Source: Couchioplanes caeruleus
Lineage (GTDB): Bacteria; Actinomycetota; Actinomycetes; Mycobacteriales; Micromonosporaceae
Length of the DNA stretch: 64,000 nucleotides
Reading direction: 5' to 3'
Assembly (NCBI RefSeq): GCF_003751945.1
Contig: NZ_RJKL01000001.1
Span: forward strand, 2,170,001 to 2,234,000
Part shown: positions 1-9,368 of the stretch, in pieces
Layout: every line of letters begins with the position of its first letter
Position numbering within the stretch: position 1 is the stretch's first letter
The notes under the pieces: generated by a model
The model's database searches: none
The model's input: only the letters and a program-made list of their open reading frames with translations
Told to the model about the DNA's origin: nothing
Translations under genes and position numbers: made by a program

Positions 1-8
1 CGCGGCGG

Positions 9-130
9 AGCAGCGCGCGACGGCCACGCCCGGGTCAGAACCGGACGCCCGGCAGCGGTCACGCCCGGGTTGGAACAGGCGGGTCACGCCCGGGGCGCGG
101 GCTGGCGGGTCGCCCCGGGTGGCGGGTGGC
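9..130. repeat. GC-rich direct repeats downstream of polA
   Basis: The stretch beyond the polA stop holds about four imperfect copies of a block around GTCACGCCCGGG, each followed by GTC/TTG-type sequence and an AGGCGGG-like spacer. No ORF with a credible start lies here. It may act as the 3' end of the polA transcript, but no clean hairpin with a U-tract is seen. Confidence 0.5.
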
Positions 131-140
131 GTCGGGGGTG

Positions 141-2831
141 CTAGTGGTCGGCGCCGTTCCAGTCTTGGCCTATGCCTACGGAGACTTCGAGAGGGACGGA
201 CAGGGGGTAGGCGGCGCCCATTTCTCGTCGGACCAGGGTTTCGAGGGCCTCTCGTTCGCCCGGGGCTACGTCGAAGACGAGTTCGTCGTGCACCTGGAGG
301 AGCATGCGGGAGGCCAGGCCCGCCTCGCCGATCGCGGCGTCGACGTGGAGCATGGCGACCTTGATGATGTCGGCCGCCGAGCCCTGGATGGGTGCGTTCA
401 GCGCCATGCGTTCGGCCATTTCGCGGCGTTGGCGGTTGTCGCTGCTGAGGTCGGGCAGGTAGCGGCGGCGCCCGAGGATCGTCGCCGTGTAGCCGTCCTG
501 GACCGCGCGGCGGACGACGGCCTGGAGGTAGTCGCGGACGCCGCCGAAGCGTTCGAAGTACTCCGCCATGAGGCCGCGGGCTTCCTCGGTGGAGATGTTG
601 AGCTGGTTGCTCAGGCCGAAGGCGCTCAGACCGTACGCCAGGCCGTAGTTCATGGCTTTGATCTTGCGCCGCTGGTCGGGGACGACCTCGTCCAGCGGGA
701 CGTGGAAGACCGACGAGGCGGTGGCGGCGTGGAAGTCCGCGCCCGAGTTGAAGGCCGCGATGAGCGCCTCGTCGCCGGAGAGGTGCGCCATGATGCGCAT
801 CTCGATCTGGCTGTAGTCGGCCGTCATCAGCGACTCGAAGCCCTCCCCCACGACGAACGCGCGCCGGATGCGGCGGCCCTCCTCGGTGCGGATGGGGATG
901 TTCTGCAGGTTGGGGTCGGTCGACGAGAGTCGACCGGTGGCCGCCACGGTCTGGTTGAACGTGGTGTGGATGCGGCCGTCCTCGGAGACCGACTTGAGCA
1001 GGCCGTCCACGGTGGACTTGAGCTTGGCCACGTCGCGGTGCCGCAGGAGGTGCTCCAACAGCGGGTCGCCGGTCTGCGCGAACAGGCTCTGCAACGCGTC
1101 GGCGTCGGTGGTGTAACCGGACTTGATCCGCTTGGTCTTGGGCAGGTTGCGCTCGACGAAGAGGATCTCCTGGAGTTGCTTGGGCGAGCCGAGGTTGAAC
1201 TCGCGCCCGACCACCTCGTGCGCCGCCTGCTGGGCCGCCTTGACCTCGGCGGCGAAGTGCGCCTCGAGCTCGGAGAGGTAGTCGGTGTCGGCGGCGATGC
1301 CGACGTGCTCCATCTCGCCCAGCACGATCTCGAGCGGCTGCTCCACCTCGGCGAGCAGGCGCTGCGAGGCACCGTCGTCGCGGGAGAGCTCCTCGGTGAG
1401 GGTGTCGGCGAGGTCGAGGGTGGCGCGGGCGCGCAGCATCACGTTCTGCTCCGCGGCGCCCTCGTCGCCGAGGCCGTCGAGGGTGAGCTGGCCGTCGTCG
1501 GGGGCGTCGACGCGCAGCTCGCGCTTGAGGTAGCGCAGGGCGAGGTCGGTCAGGTCGTAGGCCCGCTGGTCGGGCTTGGCGAGGTAGGCGGCGAGGGCGG
1601 TGTCGACACGGACGCCCTGCAGCGTCCAGCCGTGCGCGCGGAACGCCAGCATCGCCGGCTTGGCGTCATGAATGATCTTGGGGCGCTCGGGGTCGGCGAG
1701 CCAGGCGGCCACCGCCTGCTCGTCGCCGGCGTCGAGGGCGGCCGGGTCGAACCAGGCGGCCGGGCCGGCGCCGGTGGCCACGGCGATGCCGGTCAGCGCG
1801 CCGGTGCCGCGGCCGAAGCGGCCGGTGACGGCGACGCCGACCGGGGCCTCCCGGGCGTGCTCGGTCAGCCAGGCGGCCACCTGGCCCGTGGACAGCACCG
1901 TGCCGGAGAGGTCGAAGCCGGACTCGGCCTCGGGCTCGACGGCCTCGAGGTAGGAGTAGAGCCGCTCGCGCAGCACCCGGAACTCGAGCGCGTCGAAGAC
2001 CTGGTGCACCGCCTCGCGGTCCCAGCCCTGCCACTTGACGTCCTCGGGGCGCAGCGGCAGCTCGAGGTCGCAGACCAGCGCGTTGATCTCGTAGTTGCGC
2101 ATCACGTCGGCCAGGTGGGCGCGCAGGTTCTCGCCCGCCTTGCCCTTGATCTCGTCGACGTGGGCGATGATGCCGTCGAGGCCGCCGTACTGATTGATCC
2201 ACTTGGCCGCGGTCTTGTCGCCGACGCCGGGGACGCCGGGCAGGTTGTCGCTGGTCTCACCGACCAACGCGGCCTTGTCGCGGTAGCGCTCGGGGCGCAC
2301 GCCGTATTTGGCCTCGATGGCGTCGGGCGTCATCCGCCAGACCTCGGAGACGCCGCGCACCGGGTAGAGGATCGTGACGTGTTCGCCGGCGAGCTGGAAC
2401 GCGTCCCGGTCGCCGGTGGAGATGACCACCTCGAAGCCGGCGTCGCGGGCCTGGCAGGAGAGGGTGCCGATGACGTCGTCGGCCTCGTAGCCGGGCTTCT
2501 CCACCACCGGGATGCGCAGCGCCTCGAGCACCTCCTTGACCAGGCTGACCTGGCCCTGGAACGGCTGCGGGGTCTCGGAGCGGCCGGCCTTGTAATCGGC
2601 GTACTTCTCGGTGCGGAACGACTGCCGCGAGACGTCGAACGCCACCACGATGTGGGTCGGCTTCTCGTCGCGCAGCATGTTGATCAGCATCGAGGTGAAG
2701 CCGAACACGGCGTTGGTCGGCTGCCCCGTCTGCGTGGAGAAATTCTCCACGGGCAGCGCGAAGAAGGCTCGGTAGGCCAGCGAATGGCCGTCGAGCAGCA
2801 GCAAGCGGGGGGTCTGGGCGTCGTCGCTCAC
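141..2831 (-). CDS. polA: DNA polymerase I
   Basis: An 896-residue family A DNA polymerase for repair and Okazaki-fragment maturation. Residues 1-300 form the 5'-3' exonuclease (flap) domain, with LLLLDGHSLAYRAFF near the start, YEADDVIG, and the helix-three-turn-helix LPGVPGVGDKTAAKW. The C-terminal half carries polymerase motif A (DYSQIEMRI), the O-helix with RRKIKAMNYGLAYG, and motif C (QVHDELVF). The middle domain lacks the DxE proofreading residues (VAVTGR stands where FDxET would be), so 3'-5' exonuclease is predicted absent, as is usual in actinobacteria. The start is GTG, 8 nt after a TAGAGT -10 box, so the mRNA is probably leaderless or nearly so. It is the last gene of the minus-strand cluster. 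Confidence 0.97.
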   Translation of the reverse strand: MSDDAQTPRLLLLDGHSLAYRAFFALPVENFSTQTGQPTNAVFGFTSMLINMLRDEKPTHIVVAFDVSRQSFRTEKYADYKAGRSETPQPFQGQVSLVKEVLEALRIPVVEKPGYEADDVIGTLSCQARDAGFEVVISTGDRDAFQLAGEHVTILYPVRGVSEVWRMTPDAIEAKYGVRPERYRDKAALVGETSDNLPGVPGVGDKTAAKWINQYGGLDGIIAHVDEIKGKAGENLRAHLADVMRNYEINALVCDLELPLRPEDVKWQGWDREAVHQVFDALEFRVLRERLYSYLEAVEPEAESGFDLSGTVLSTGQVAAWLTEHAREAPVGVAVTGRFGRGTGALTGIAVATGAGPAAWFDPAALDAGDEQAVAAWLADPERPKIIHDAKPAMLAFRAHGWTLQGVRVDTALAAYLAKPDQRAYDLTDLALRYLKRELRVDAPDDGQLTLDGLGDEGAAEQNVMLRARATLDLADTLTEELSRDDGASQRLLAEVEQPLEIVLGEMEHVGIAADTDYLSELEAHFAAEVKAAQQAAHEVVGREFNLGSPKQLQEILFVERNLPKTKRIKSGYTTDADALQSLFAQTGDPLLEHLLRHRDVAKLKSTVDGLLKSVSEDGRIHTTFNQTVAATGRLSSTDPNLQNIPIRTEEGRRIRRAFVVGEGFESLMTADYSQIEMRIMAHLSGDEALIAAFNSGADFHAATASSVFHVPLDEVVPDQRRKIKAMNYGLAYGLSAFGLSNQLNISTEEARGLMAEYFERFGGVRDYLQAVVRRAVQDGYTATILGRRRYLPDLSSDNRQRREMAERMALNAPIQGSAADIIKVAMLHVDAAIGEAGLASRMLLQVHDELVFDVAPGEREALETLVRREMGAAYPLSVPLEVSVGIGQDWNGADH

Positions 2832-2839
2832 GTCCGAGA

Positions 2840-2845
2840 ACTCTA
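2840..2845 (-). promoter_or_regulatory. -10 box of polA (near-leaderless)
   Basis: TAGAGT on the minus strand ends 8 nt upstream of the polA GTG, so transcription would begin at or within a few bases of the start codon. No Shine-Dalgarno sequence is seen. No good -35 hexamer is evident at 17 bp. Confidence 0.4.
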
Positions 2846-2897
2846 GTCCCGGGGTACGACAACTCCGCCGACCGCCCCGCCTGCCGAAGCGCCTGTT

Positions 2898-3662
2898 CTA
2901 CAGGACTTTGCTCAGGAATGCCCTGGTGCGTTCCTGCTGCGGGTTGCCGATGACCTCGCGCGGCGGACCCTGCTCGACCACGACGCCGCCGTCCATGAAG
3001 ATCAGCGAGTCGCCCACCTCACGGGCGAAGCCGATCTCGTGGGTCACCACTACCATGGTCATACCGTCGCGGGCGAGGTCTTTCATGACGTCCAGTACCT
3101 CGCCGACGAGTTCCGGGTCCAGCGCGCTGGTCGGCTCGTCGAACAGCATCAATTTGGGCCGCATCGCCAGCGCCCGGGCGATCGCCACCCGCTGCTGCTG
3201 ACCGCCGGAGAGCTGACCGGGGTAGTTGTCCCGCTTGGCGCCGAGACCGACGCGGTCCAGCAGGGCGAGTGCGCGCTCGCGTACTTCGGCCTTGTCCTCC
3301 TTCTTGACCCCGCAGGGCGCCTCCATGACGTTCGCCAGGACCGTCATATGGGGAAAGAGATTGAATCGCTGGAACACCATGCCGACGGACCGGCGCTGGG
3401 CCGAAACCTCGGAGTCCCTCAGCTCGTGCAGCTTGCCGCCGCGCTCCCGGTAGCCGATCAGGTCGCCGTCCACGAAGATGCGGCCAGCGTTGATCTTCTC
3501 CAGGTGGTTGATGCACCGCAGGAAGGTCGACTTGCCCGAGCCCGACGGGCCCAGGATGGTGCACACCTCACCCGGCCGGACCACGAGGTCGACGCCCTTG
3601 AGCACCTCGAGCGCACCGAACGACTTGTGGACGTTCTCGGCGCGGATCATCTCGTCGGTCAT
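2898..3662 (-). CDS. Polar amino-acid ABC transporter ATP-binding protein (GlnQ type)
   Basis: A 254-residue ATPase of the polar amino-acid uptake family (glutamine/glutamate/arginine/histidine importers). Walker A is GPSGSGKST, the signature is [15 protein letters not shown], Walker B is [13 protein letters not shown], and the switch histidine lies in VVTHEIG. The insert [12 protein letters not shown] is typical of the GlnQ/HisP group. The ATG overlaps the permease stop by 4 nt (ATGA), so the two are translationally coupled. Together with the permease and binding protein upstream it makes a complete importer. Substrate cannot be fixed from sequence. Confidence 0.95.
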   Translation of the reverse strand: MTDEMIRAENVHKSFGALEVLKGVDLVVRPGEVCTILGPSGSGKSTFLRCINHLEKINAGRIFVDGDLIGYRERGGKLHELRDSEVSAQRRSVGMVFQRFNLFPHMTVLANVMEAPCGVKKEDKAEVRERALALLDRVGLGAKRDNYPGQLSGGQQQRVAIARALAMRPKLMLFDEPTSALDPELVGEVLDVMKDLARDGMTMVVVTHEIGFAREVGDSLIFMDGGVVVEQGPPREVIGNPQQERTRAFLSKVL

Positions 3663-4666
3663 TGCCTACTGCCTTCCTCCGCAGGAAGCACCGCGCCCTG
3701 CTCGGCGGCGACCGCCCGCAGACGCAGCTTGGCCCGATCGGTGGCCCCGTAGCCGCGCCCGAAATGACGCTCGACGAAGAACTGAACCACCATCAGCACA
3801 CTGCACAGGATCAGGTACCAGAGACAGGCAGCAACCAGCACGGGAAGCACGATGAACGTACGGGAGCTGATGGCCTGCAGTTGGAAGAACAACTCATAGG
3901 TGACGGGTACGAACGCCACGAGTGAGGTGTCCTTGACCATGGCGATCGTCTCGTTGCCGGTGGGCGGAACGATGACTCGCATGGCCTGAGGCAGGACGAC
4001 CCTGCGCAGCACCCGGCCGCGCGACATACCGAGCGCCGACGCCGCTTCCGCCTGCCCGGGGTCGACCGACTGGATGCCGGCACGGACGATCTCGGCCATG
4101 TACGCCGCCTCGGACAATCCCAGCGCGAGGACACCGGCGACGAATCCGGACAGCAGGTCAGTGGCCTTGATGCTGAAGATCTGAGCGTTCAGGTCATGGA
4201 TGCCGAACAGATTGCCGATCTGCCGGTCGAACGGCAGGCCGAAGCCGATCCGATCCCACAGAATACCCAGGTTTCCGAAAAGGATCGCGAGAACGAGCCG
4301 GGGCACCGCCCGAAACACCCACGTGTAGAACCAGGCGACCCAGGACAACACCGGATTCGTCGACAGCCGCATGATCGCGACGACGATGCCCAGGCCGACG
4401 CCAATGAACATCGCCAGCGCGGTCAGCAGGATTGTGCCGCGCAGGCCCTCCAACACCGGACCCGTGAACATGACGCCGCGTTTACCGTCGCCGATGCTGA
4501 CGAATATGAACCGCCAGTTGAAGCGGTCATTGGTCACCAGCAGGTGAACGAACATCGCGGCAAGTACGGCGAGGACTGCGATCGCCAACCAGCGCCCGGG
4601 GTGCCGGACGGGCACGGCCTTGATGGCCTCGGGTCGTGCCCGTCCGGATTGCATCTCCGTCGTCAT
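3659..4666 (-). CDS. Polar amino-acid ABC transporter permease (HisMQ type)
   Basis: A 335-residue inner-membrane permease. An N-terminal segment ([17 protein letters not shown]) is followed by the usual HisM/GlnP transmembrane core from about residue 75. The ATPase-coupling EAA loop is clear: [22 protein letters not shown] around residue 210. The protein is longer than the minimal ~220-residue permeases because it has an extra N-terminal helix and a periplasmic loop (about 50-75), as in some GltK/ArtQ-like proteins. It lies 12 nt after the binding-protein stop and overlaps the ATPase start by 4 nt. One permease gene implies a homodimeric channel. Confidence 0.94.
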   Translation of the reverse strand: MTTEMQSGRARPEAIKAVPVRHPGRWLAIAVLAVLAAMFVHLLVTNDRFNWRFIFVSIGDGKRGVMFTGPVLEGLRGTILLTALAMFIGVGLGIVVAIMRLSTNPVLSWVAWFYTWVFRAVPRLVLAILFGNLGILWDRIGFGLPFDRQIGNLFGIHDLNAQIFSIKATDLLSGFVAGVLALGLSEAAYMAEIVRAGIQSVDPGQAEAASALGMSRGRVLRRVVLPQAMRVIVPPTGNETIAMVKDTSLVAFVPVTYELFFQLQAISSRTFIVLPVLVAACLWYLILCSVLMVVQFFVERHFGRGYGATDRAKLRLRAVAAEQGAVLPAEEGSRQ

Positions 4667-4678
4667 CAGGCGCCTGGT

Positions 4679-5587
4679 TCAGGAAACCTGAGGGTTGACG
4701 GCCGGGTCGGCGATGGCGCCGGCCTCGACGCCCCACTTGGTGAGGATCGTCTTGTACGTGCCGTCGGCGATCAGCGCCTCGAGCGCCTTCTCGATCGCCC
4801 CTCCGAAGTCGGCCTGGTCCTTGGGCAGGACGTAGCCGTACGGCGCCGAGTCGTAGATGTCGCCGACCAAGGCCAGCTGGCCGTTGGTCTGCTTCACCGC
4901 GTAAGCGCACACCGGAGAGTCGGCGAGCATCGCATCGTTCTTGCCCGAGATGACCGCGTTGGTCGCGTCACTCTGCGCCTGGTACTGGTCAACGGTGATT
5001 GCCGGCTTGCCGGCCTCCGTGCACTTCTTGGAACGGGCCGTGATGTCATCGACCTGCACGGTGCCAACCTGGACAGCGACCTTCTTGCCGCAGGCGTCGT
5101 CAGGGTTAATCGTCGAGCCCGACTTCGTCGCCCACTGCGTACCGGCCGAGAAGTAGGAGACCATCGTGGTCTCCTTCATGCGCTCGGCGTTCACGGTGAA
5201 CGACGAGACGCCGATGTTGTACTTCTTGCTGCTGACGCCCGGGATGATGTCCGCAAACTTCGCGGACTGCCACTCCGTGGTGAGGCCGAGCTTCTGCGCG
5301 ACCGCGTTGAACAGGTCGACGTCGACGCCCTTGACCGTCTTGCCGTCCGCGTCGAGGAACTCGTTCGGCGCGTACGTGGAGTCCGTACCGATGATGATCT
5401 TTCCGGCGGACTTGATGGCGGCCGGAACCTTGTCGGCCAGCGCGGCGTCGGCGGCAGCCGACGGGACGGGGGCTCCCGTGCCGGTGCCGGAGGTGGTCTC
5501 CTCGCCGCAGGCGGCGAGCGACACGGTCATCGCCGCCGCGGCAGCCAGGCCGAGAACCGCCCGACGGCCAGATGAGATGCGGAACAT
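4679..5587 (-). CDS. Polar amino-acid ABC transporter substrate-binding lipoprotein
   Basis: A 302-residue solute-binding protein of family 3. The N-terminus is a lipoprotein signal with lipobox LAAC (lipidated Cys27), then a Ser/Thr/Gly/Pro linker and the SBP_bac_3 fold (IIIGTDSTYAPNEFLD near residue 68; VDVDLFNAVAQKLGL). The ATG at 5587 is preferred over a TTG two codons upstream because AAGGAG lies 9 nt before it. The gene follows livF by 26 nt, so it may be read through from the branched-chain cluster. ABC context suggests glutamate/glutamine-like ligands; this is inference. Confidence 0.93.
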   Translation of the reverse strand: MFRISSGRRAVLGLAAAAAMTVSLAACGEETTSGTGTGAPVPSAAADAALADKVPAAIKSAGKIIIGTDSTYAPNEFLDADGKTVKGVDVDLFNAVAQKLGLTTEWQSAKFADIIPGVSSKKYNIGVSSFTVNAERMKETTMVSYFSAGTQWATKSGSTINPDDACGKKVAVQVGTVQVDDITARSKKCTEAGKPAITVDQYQAQSDATNAVISGKNDAMLADSPVCAYAVKQTNGQLALVGDIYDSAPYGYVLPKDQADFGGAIEKALEALIADGTYKTILTKWGVEAGAIADPAVNPQVS

Positions 5588-5613
5588 CGTCAAATACTCC
5601 TTAGGGGGTGTGG

Positions 5614-6324
5614 CTAGGCAACGCCGAGATAGGCGTCCTTCACCGAGGGGTCGTGCAGCAGTTCGGTGCCGGTGCCCGACTTGACGATCCGGCCGGTCTC
5701 CAGCACGTACGCGCGGTGCGCCCGCGACAGGGCCTGTTGCGCGTTCTGCTCCACCAGCAGGATCGTCGTGCCCTGCTGGTTGATCTCGACGATGATGTCG
5801 AAGATCTGCTGGATCAGCATCGGCGCGAGCCCCATCGAGGGCTCGTCGAGCAGCAGCAGCTTGGGCCGGCTCATCAGTGCGCGGCCGACCGCCAGCATCT
5901 GCTGCTCACCGCCGGACATCGTGCCGCCGACCTGCTTCTCGCGCTCCTTGAGCCGCGGGAAGAGGGTGAAGGCGCGATCCATGTCCTCGTTGATCTCGGA
6001 CCGGTTCCGGCGGGTGTAGGCGCCCATCTCCAGGTTCTCGCGCACCGTCATGCCGGGGAAGATCCCCCGGCCCTCGGGCGACTGCGACACGCCCCGGACG
6101 ACCCGCAGGTCGGCGCGCATTCTGGTGATGTCCTCGCCGTCGAAGATGATGCGCCCCTCGGCGATCGGGCGCAATCCCGAGATCGCCCGCATCGTCGTCG
6201 ACTTGCCGGCACCGTTGGCGCCGATCAGGGCGACGATCTCACCCTGACCGACGGTCAGGCTGATCCCGTGGAGCGCCTGGATGCGGCCGTACAGCAGCGT
6301 CAGGTCCTGCAACTCAAGCAGCAT
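5614..6324 (-). CDS. livF: Branched-chain amino-acid ABC transporter ATPase LivF
   Basis: A 236-residue ATPase of the hydrophobic amino-acid uptake (HAAT) family. Walker A is GANGAGKST, the signature is MSGGEQQMLAVGRAL, and Walker B is LLLLDEPSMGLAP; the short C-terminus ending in VKDAYLGVA is typical of LivF. It overlaps livG by 11 nt. With LivG it forms the heterodimeric motor on the LivH/LivM channel. Importers of this family carry Leu/Ile/Val, but also urea or short amides; the adjacent binding protein is not diagnostic. Confidence 0.95.
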   Translation of the reverse strand: MLLELQDLTLLYGRIQALHGISLTVGQGEIVALIGANGAGKSTTMRAISGLRPIAEGRIIFDGEDITRMRADLRVVRGVSQSPEGRGIFPGMTVRENLEMGAYTRRNRSEINEDMDRAFTLFPRLKEREKQVGGTMSGGEQQMLAVGRALMSRPKLLLLDEPSMGLAPMLIQQIFDIIVEINQQGTTILLVEQNAQQALSRAHRAYVLETGRIVKSGTGTELLHDPSVKDAYLGVA

Positions 6325-7207
6325 CGGTCGGGACCCCCAGGTACGCCGCGATCACCTTCGGGTCGTCCCGCACCTCGGCGGGGGTCCCCTCGGCGATCTT
6401 CTTGCCGAACTCCAGCACCACGATCCGGTCCGTGACGCCCATGACCAGGCGCATGTCGTGCTCGATGAGCAGCACGGTGACCCCGGTGTCACGGATCTTG
6501 CGGATCAGGTTGAGCAGCTCCACCTTCTCCGCCGGGTTGAAGCCCGCCGCCGGCTCGTCGAGACACAACAGTGTCGGGTTGGTCGCCAGCGCGCGGGCGA
6601 TCTCCAGGCGGCGCTGCTCGCCGTACGACAGATTGCGCGAGACCTCCCCCGCGCGGTGGGCGATGCCCACGAAGCGCAGCAGGTCCATGGACTTCTCCCG
6701 GCCCAGCCTCTCTTCCTTCCAGTGCCGCGGAAGGCGGAAGAGGGCACCGATGACGCTGGTCTTGTGGTGGGCGTCCGCGCCCACCATCACGTTCTCCAGC
6801 GCCGTCATCTCGGGGAACAGCCGCACGTTCTGGAACGTACGGGCGATGCCGCCCCGGGTGATCTCGTGCTTCTTCCTGCCGACGATCGACTGGCCGTTGA
6901 AGCGGATCGCACCGCTGGTGGGCCGGTAGACGCCGGTCATCGCGTTGAAGCAGGTGGTCTTGCCGGCACCGTTCGGGCCGATCAGACCGAAGATCTCACC
7001 CTTGCGCAGGCTGAAGCTGACGTCGTTGAGCGCCACGACGCCGCCGAAGCGCAGCGTGACGTTCTGGACCTCGAGCAGCGCGTCGCCGGCGCCCGCGTGC
7101 GACACCGGAGTGCCACCCGTCCCCTTGCCGGTCGGGATGGCCCGGTCGACCGGGCGCGCGTTCTTCTCGTCGAGCTCCTGCGGAGACTCGATGTGTGGCT
7201 CGCTCAC
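6314..7207 (-). CDS. livG: Branched-chain amino-acid ABC transporter ATPase LivG
   Basis: A 297-residue HAAT-family ATPase. The first 40 residues are a polar, probably flexible extension not seen in the shortest LivG proteins. Walker A (GPNGAGKTT), signature (LSYGEQRRLEIARAL) and Walker B (LLCLDEPAAGFNP) follow, with the LivG-specific C-terminal segment (AEGTPAEVRDDPKVIAAYLG). The start ATG overlaps the livM stop by 4 nt. Confidence 0.95.
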   Translation of the reverse strand: MSEPHIESPQELDEKNARPVDRAIPTGKGTGGTPVSHAGAGDALLEVQNVTLRFGGVVALNDVSFSLRKGEIFGLIGPNGAGKTTCFNAMTGVYRPTSGAIRFNGQSIVGRKKHEITRGGIARTFQNVRLFPEMTALENVMVGADAHHKTSVIGALFRLPRHWKEERLGREKSMDLLRFVGIAHRAGEVSRNLSYGEQRRLEIARALATNPTLLCLDEPAAGFNPAEKVELLNLIRKIRDTGVTVLLIEHDMRLVMGVTDRIVVLEFGKKIAEGTPAEVRDDPKVIAAYLGVPTDAA

Positions 7208-8343
7208 TGGGGAGCCACCTCCTTCTCACGGTCCTTGAGCTCCATCGCGCGACGACGGCTCGGGATCAGACCTTGTGGCCGGAAGATCATGATCACCAGG
7301 ATCACCAGACCGAAGATCGCAAAGCGGTACTCGTACAGATCGGTGTCCCAGACCGGGTCCTTGATGCCGCGCAGGCGGTCCGGGATGTAGGAGATCAACG
7401 CACCGCCGAGGATCGCGCCGAAGATGTTCCCGGAGCCACCCATGACGACGCCCGCCAGCACCAGGATCGAGAACTGCAGGATGAAGGTCTGCGAGTTCAT
7501 GAAGCCCTGCTGACCGGCGAACATGACGCCGCCCAGGCCGCCGATGAAGGCGCCGATGGCGAACGCCCACAGCTTGTACTTGATCGTCCGCACGCCCATG
7601 ATCTCGGCGGCCTCCTCGTCCTCGCGGATCGCGAGCCAGGAGCGGCCGACCCGGCTGCGGTCCAGGTTGCGCACGCCGAGGATGACCACGATGACCACCG
7701 AGAGACCCAGCCAGTAGTACGGGGTCGCGTCCGCCACGCCGAACCACGGCTTGCCGTCGGCGTACTCGCCCGGCGGGTGCGGGATGCTCGAGAAGCCCCG
7801 GTCACCGCGCAGCGTCTCCGAGCTCGTCGCGAAGATGCGGATGATCTCGGCGAAGCCGAGCGTCACGATCGCCAGATAGTCGCCGCGAAGCCGCAGCGTC
7901 GGCCAGCCCAGCAGCAGACCGGAGACCATCGTGATCGCCAGCGCGATCGGGATGGACGCCAGCCAGCCCCACTCTGTGTGCAGGACGCTGTCGGGCGAGG
8001 TCAACATCGCGACGGTGTAGGCACCCACCGCGAAGAAGCCGACGTAGCCGAGGTCCAGCAGGCCGGCAAAGCCCACCACCACGTTCAGACCCAGGGCCAG
8101 CAGGACGTAGTACGACATGTAGAACAGGGCACTCGGCCAGTCGACGCCCTGAGTGATGATCTGGGGGCCGATGACCGGCACCTGACCGACGTACGGCAGC
8201 AGGTACGCCACCAGGGCGAACGTGATGGCCAGGACCAACCGGACAGCCCAGTGCTGCCGGCCGAACCAGCCGCGGGTGCCGCCCGACTCCCGCCAGTTCT
8301 TCTTCTGCGGCGCGGAGGCCGGAGTCGTGGTCGCTTCGCTCAT
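7204..8343 (-). CDS. livM: Branched-chain amino-acid ABC transporter permease LivM
   Basis: A 379-residue permease with about ten transmembrane segments and the LivM landmark run from LALGLNVVVGFAGLLDLG to GPTLRLRGDYLAI-like sequence (WPTLRLRGDYLAIVTLGFAE). The coupling loop SWLAIREDEEAAEIMGV is intact. The reading frame stays open well upstream (to 9126), but that extension reads through livH in another frame and is Arg/Pro-rich, so the ATG overlapping the livH stop (ATGA, 8340-8343) is taken as the start. The N-terminal ~30 residues are polar and variable. Confidence 0.94.
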   Translation of the reverse strand: MSEATTTPASAPQKKNWRESGGTRGWFGRQHWAVRLVLAITFALVAYLLPYVGQVPVIGPQIITQGVDWPSALFYMSYYVLLALGLNVVVGFAGLLDLGYVGFFAVGAYTVAMLTSPDSVLHTEWGWLASIPIALAITMVSGLLLGWPTLRLRGDYLAIVTLGFAEIIRIFATSSETLRGDRGFSSIPHPPGEYADGKPWFGVADATPYYWLGLSVVIVVILGVRNLDRSRVGRSWLAIREDEEAAEIMGVRTIKYKLWAFAIGAFIGGLGGVMFAGQQGFMNSQTFILQFSILVLAGVVMGGSGNIFGAILGGALISYIPDRLRGIKDPVWDTDLYEYRFAIFGLVILVIMIFRPQGLIPSRRRAMELKDREKEVAPQ

Positions 8344-9290
8344 GCTCGAGCCCTCCCGAGAGACTCGCCCAGCAGACCCGTCGGACGGACCAGCAGGATC
8401 AACACCAGCAGCACGAACGATGCGGCGTGCAGCCACTCCGTGCCGAACAGGCCGGCCGCGTAGTTCTGCAGCACGCCCAGCATCAGACCGCCCAGCAGGG
8501 CGCCGCGCAGGTTGCCGATGCCGCCGAGGACCGCCGCGGTGAACGCCTCGATGCCCAGCAGGAAGCCGGCGTCGAAACGCGTGACGCCGATCTTGAGGTC
8601 GTACATCACCGCCGCCACGCCGGCCATCAGGCCGCCGAGGAGGAAGACGAGCGCGATCACGCGGCTCTTGTTGACGCCCATGAGCGCCGCGCTGTCCGGG
8701 TTCTGCGCCACCGCGCGGATGCCCCGGCCGAGCCGGGAACGGTTGATGAAGCGGTCGAGCACGAACATCGCCACGAGCGCCAGCACGATGATCAGAATCT
8801 GCAGATTCGTCACGTGCATGTTGCCGATCACGACGACGTCGGTCGGCCGGATCAGCGGCGGGACACCGGTGATGTTGCGCTGGGTGACCACGCCGACCGT
8901 CTCGGAGATGAAGAGCGACGCCCCGATCGCGGTGATCAGGAAGGCCAGCGGCGGCGCGTTGCGCTTGCGCAGCGGCCGGTACGCGACGAGCTCCACGCCG
9001 AGTGCGGTGAGGCCGGATATGACGATCGCGCCGATGAGCCCCAGGAGAAGCAGGCCGATGACCGCGAAGATGTTGGGAGTAGCCGAGTTCTGGTCGAGCC
9101 CGAACATGCCCCAGACCACGAGGCACGCGTAGGACCCGAGCAGGAAGACCTCGGAGTGCGCGAAGTTGATAAGGCGAAGCACGCCGTACACGAGGGTGTA
9201 CCCGAGCGCGAACAAAGCGATGATCGCGCCCTGGGCCAGGCCCGTGATCGTATACGGCCCGAAGTTTTCAATCAGGCCGGTGAAGTTCAA
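8340..9290 (-). CDS. livH: Branched-chain amino-acid ABC transporter permease LivH
   Basis: A 316-residue LivH permease (GLAQGAIIALFALGYTLVYGV, then LINFAHSEVFLLG, both family signatures). An ATG at 9332 would add 14 residues, but it lies in the loop of a strong hairpin and has no ribosome site. The TTG at 9290 has AGGAG 5 nt upstream and gives the usual LivH N-terminus, so it is preferred. The gene is separated from the binding-protein gene by that hairpin and overlaps livM by 4 nt. Confidence 0.92.
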   Translation of the reverse strand: MNFTGLIENFGPYTITGLAQGAIIALFALGYTLVYGVLRLINFAHSEVFLLGSYACLVVWGMFGLDQNSATPNIFAVIGLLLLGLIGAIVISGLTALGVELVAYRPLRKRNAPPLAFLITAIGASLFISETVGVVTQRNITGVPPLIRPTDVVVIGNMHVTNLQILIIVLALVAMFVLDRFINRSRLGRGIRAVAQNPDSAALMGVNKSRVIALVFLLGGLMAGVAAVMYDLKIGVTRFDAGFLLGIEAFTAAVLGGIGNLRGALLGGLMLGVLQNYAAGLFGTEWLHAASFVLLVLILLVRPTGLLGESLGRARA

Positions 9291-9314
9291 AGGGGCTCCT
9301 GAAACGAGAAGGTC

Positions 9315-9343
9315 GGTGCGGCCGGAGATCATCCGGCCACACC
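9315..9343 (-). terminator. Intercistronic hairpin between livJ and livH
   Basis: An 11-bp inverted repeat (GGTGTGGCCGG pairing with CCGGCCGCACC through one G-U pair, 7-nt loop) lies between the binding-protein gene and livH. There is no U-tract. Hairpins here commonly protect the binding-protein mRNA or limit read-through, so the binding protein is made in excess over the membrane parts. Confidence 0.6.
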
Positions 9344-9368
9344 GGCCCTACAGAGAGTTACTACAGAA

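Noticed and set aside
126..2846. 906-codon plus-strand ORF opposite polA
   Set aside because: Val/Gly/Arg/His-rich shadow of polA created by high GC; no ribosome site and no recognisable domain, while the minus strand encodes a complete DNA polymerase I.
8344..9126. Upstream extension of livM in an open frame (640 codons in all)
   Set aside because: It reads through livH out of phase and is Arg/Pro/Gly-rich; the ATGA overlap fixes the livM start.
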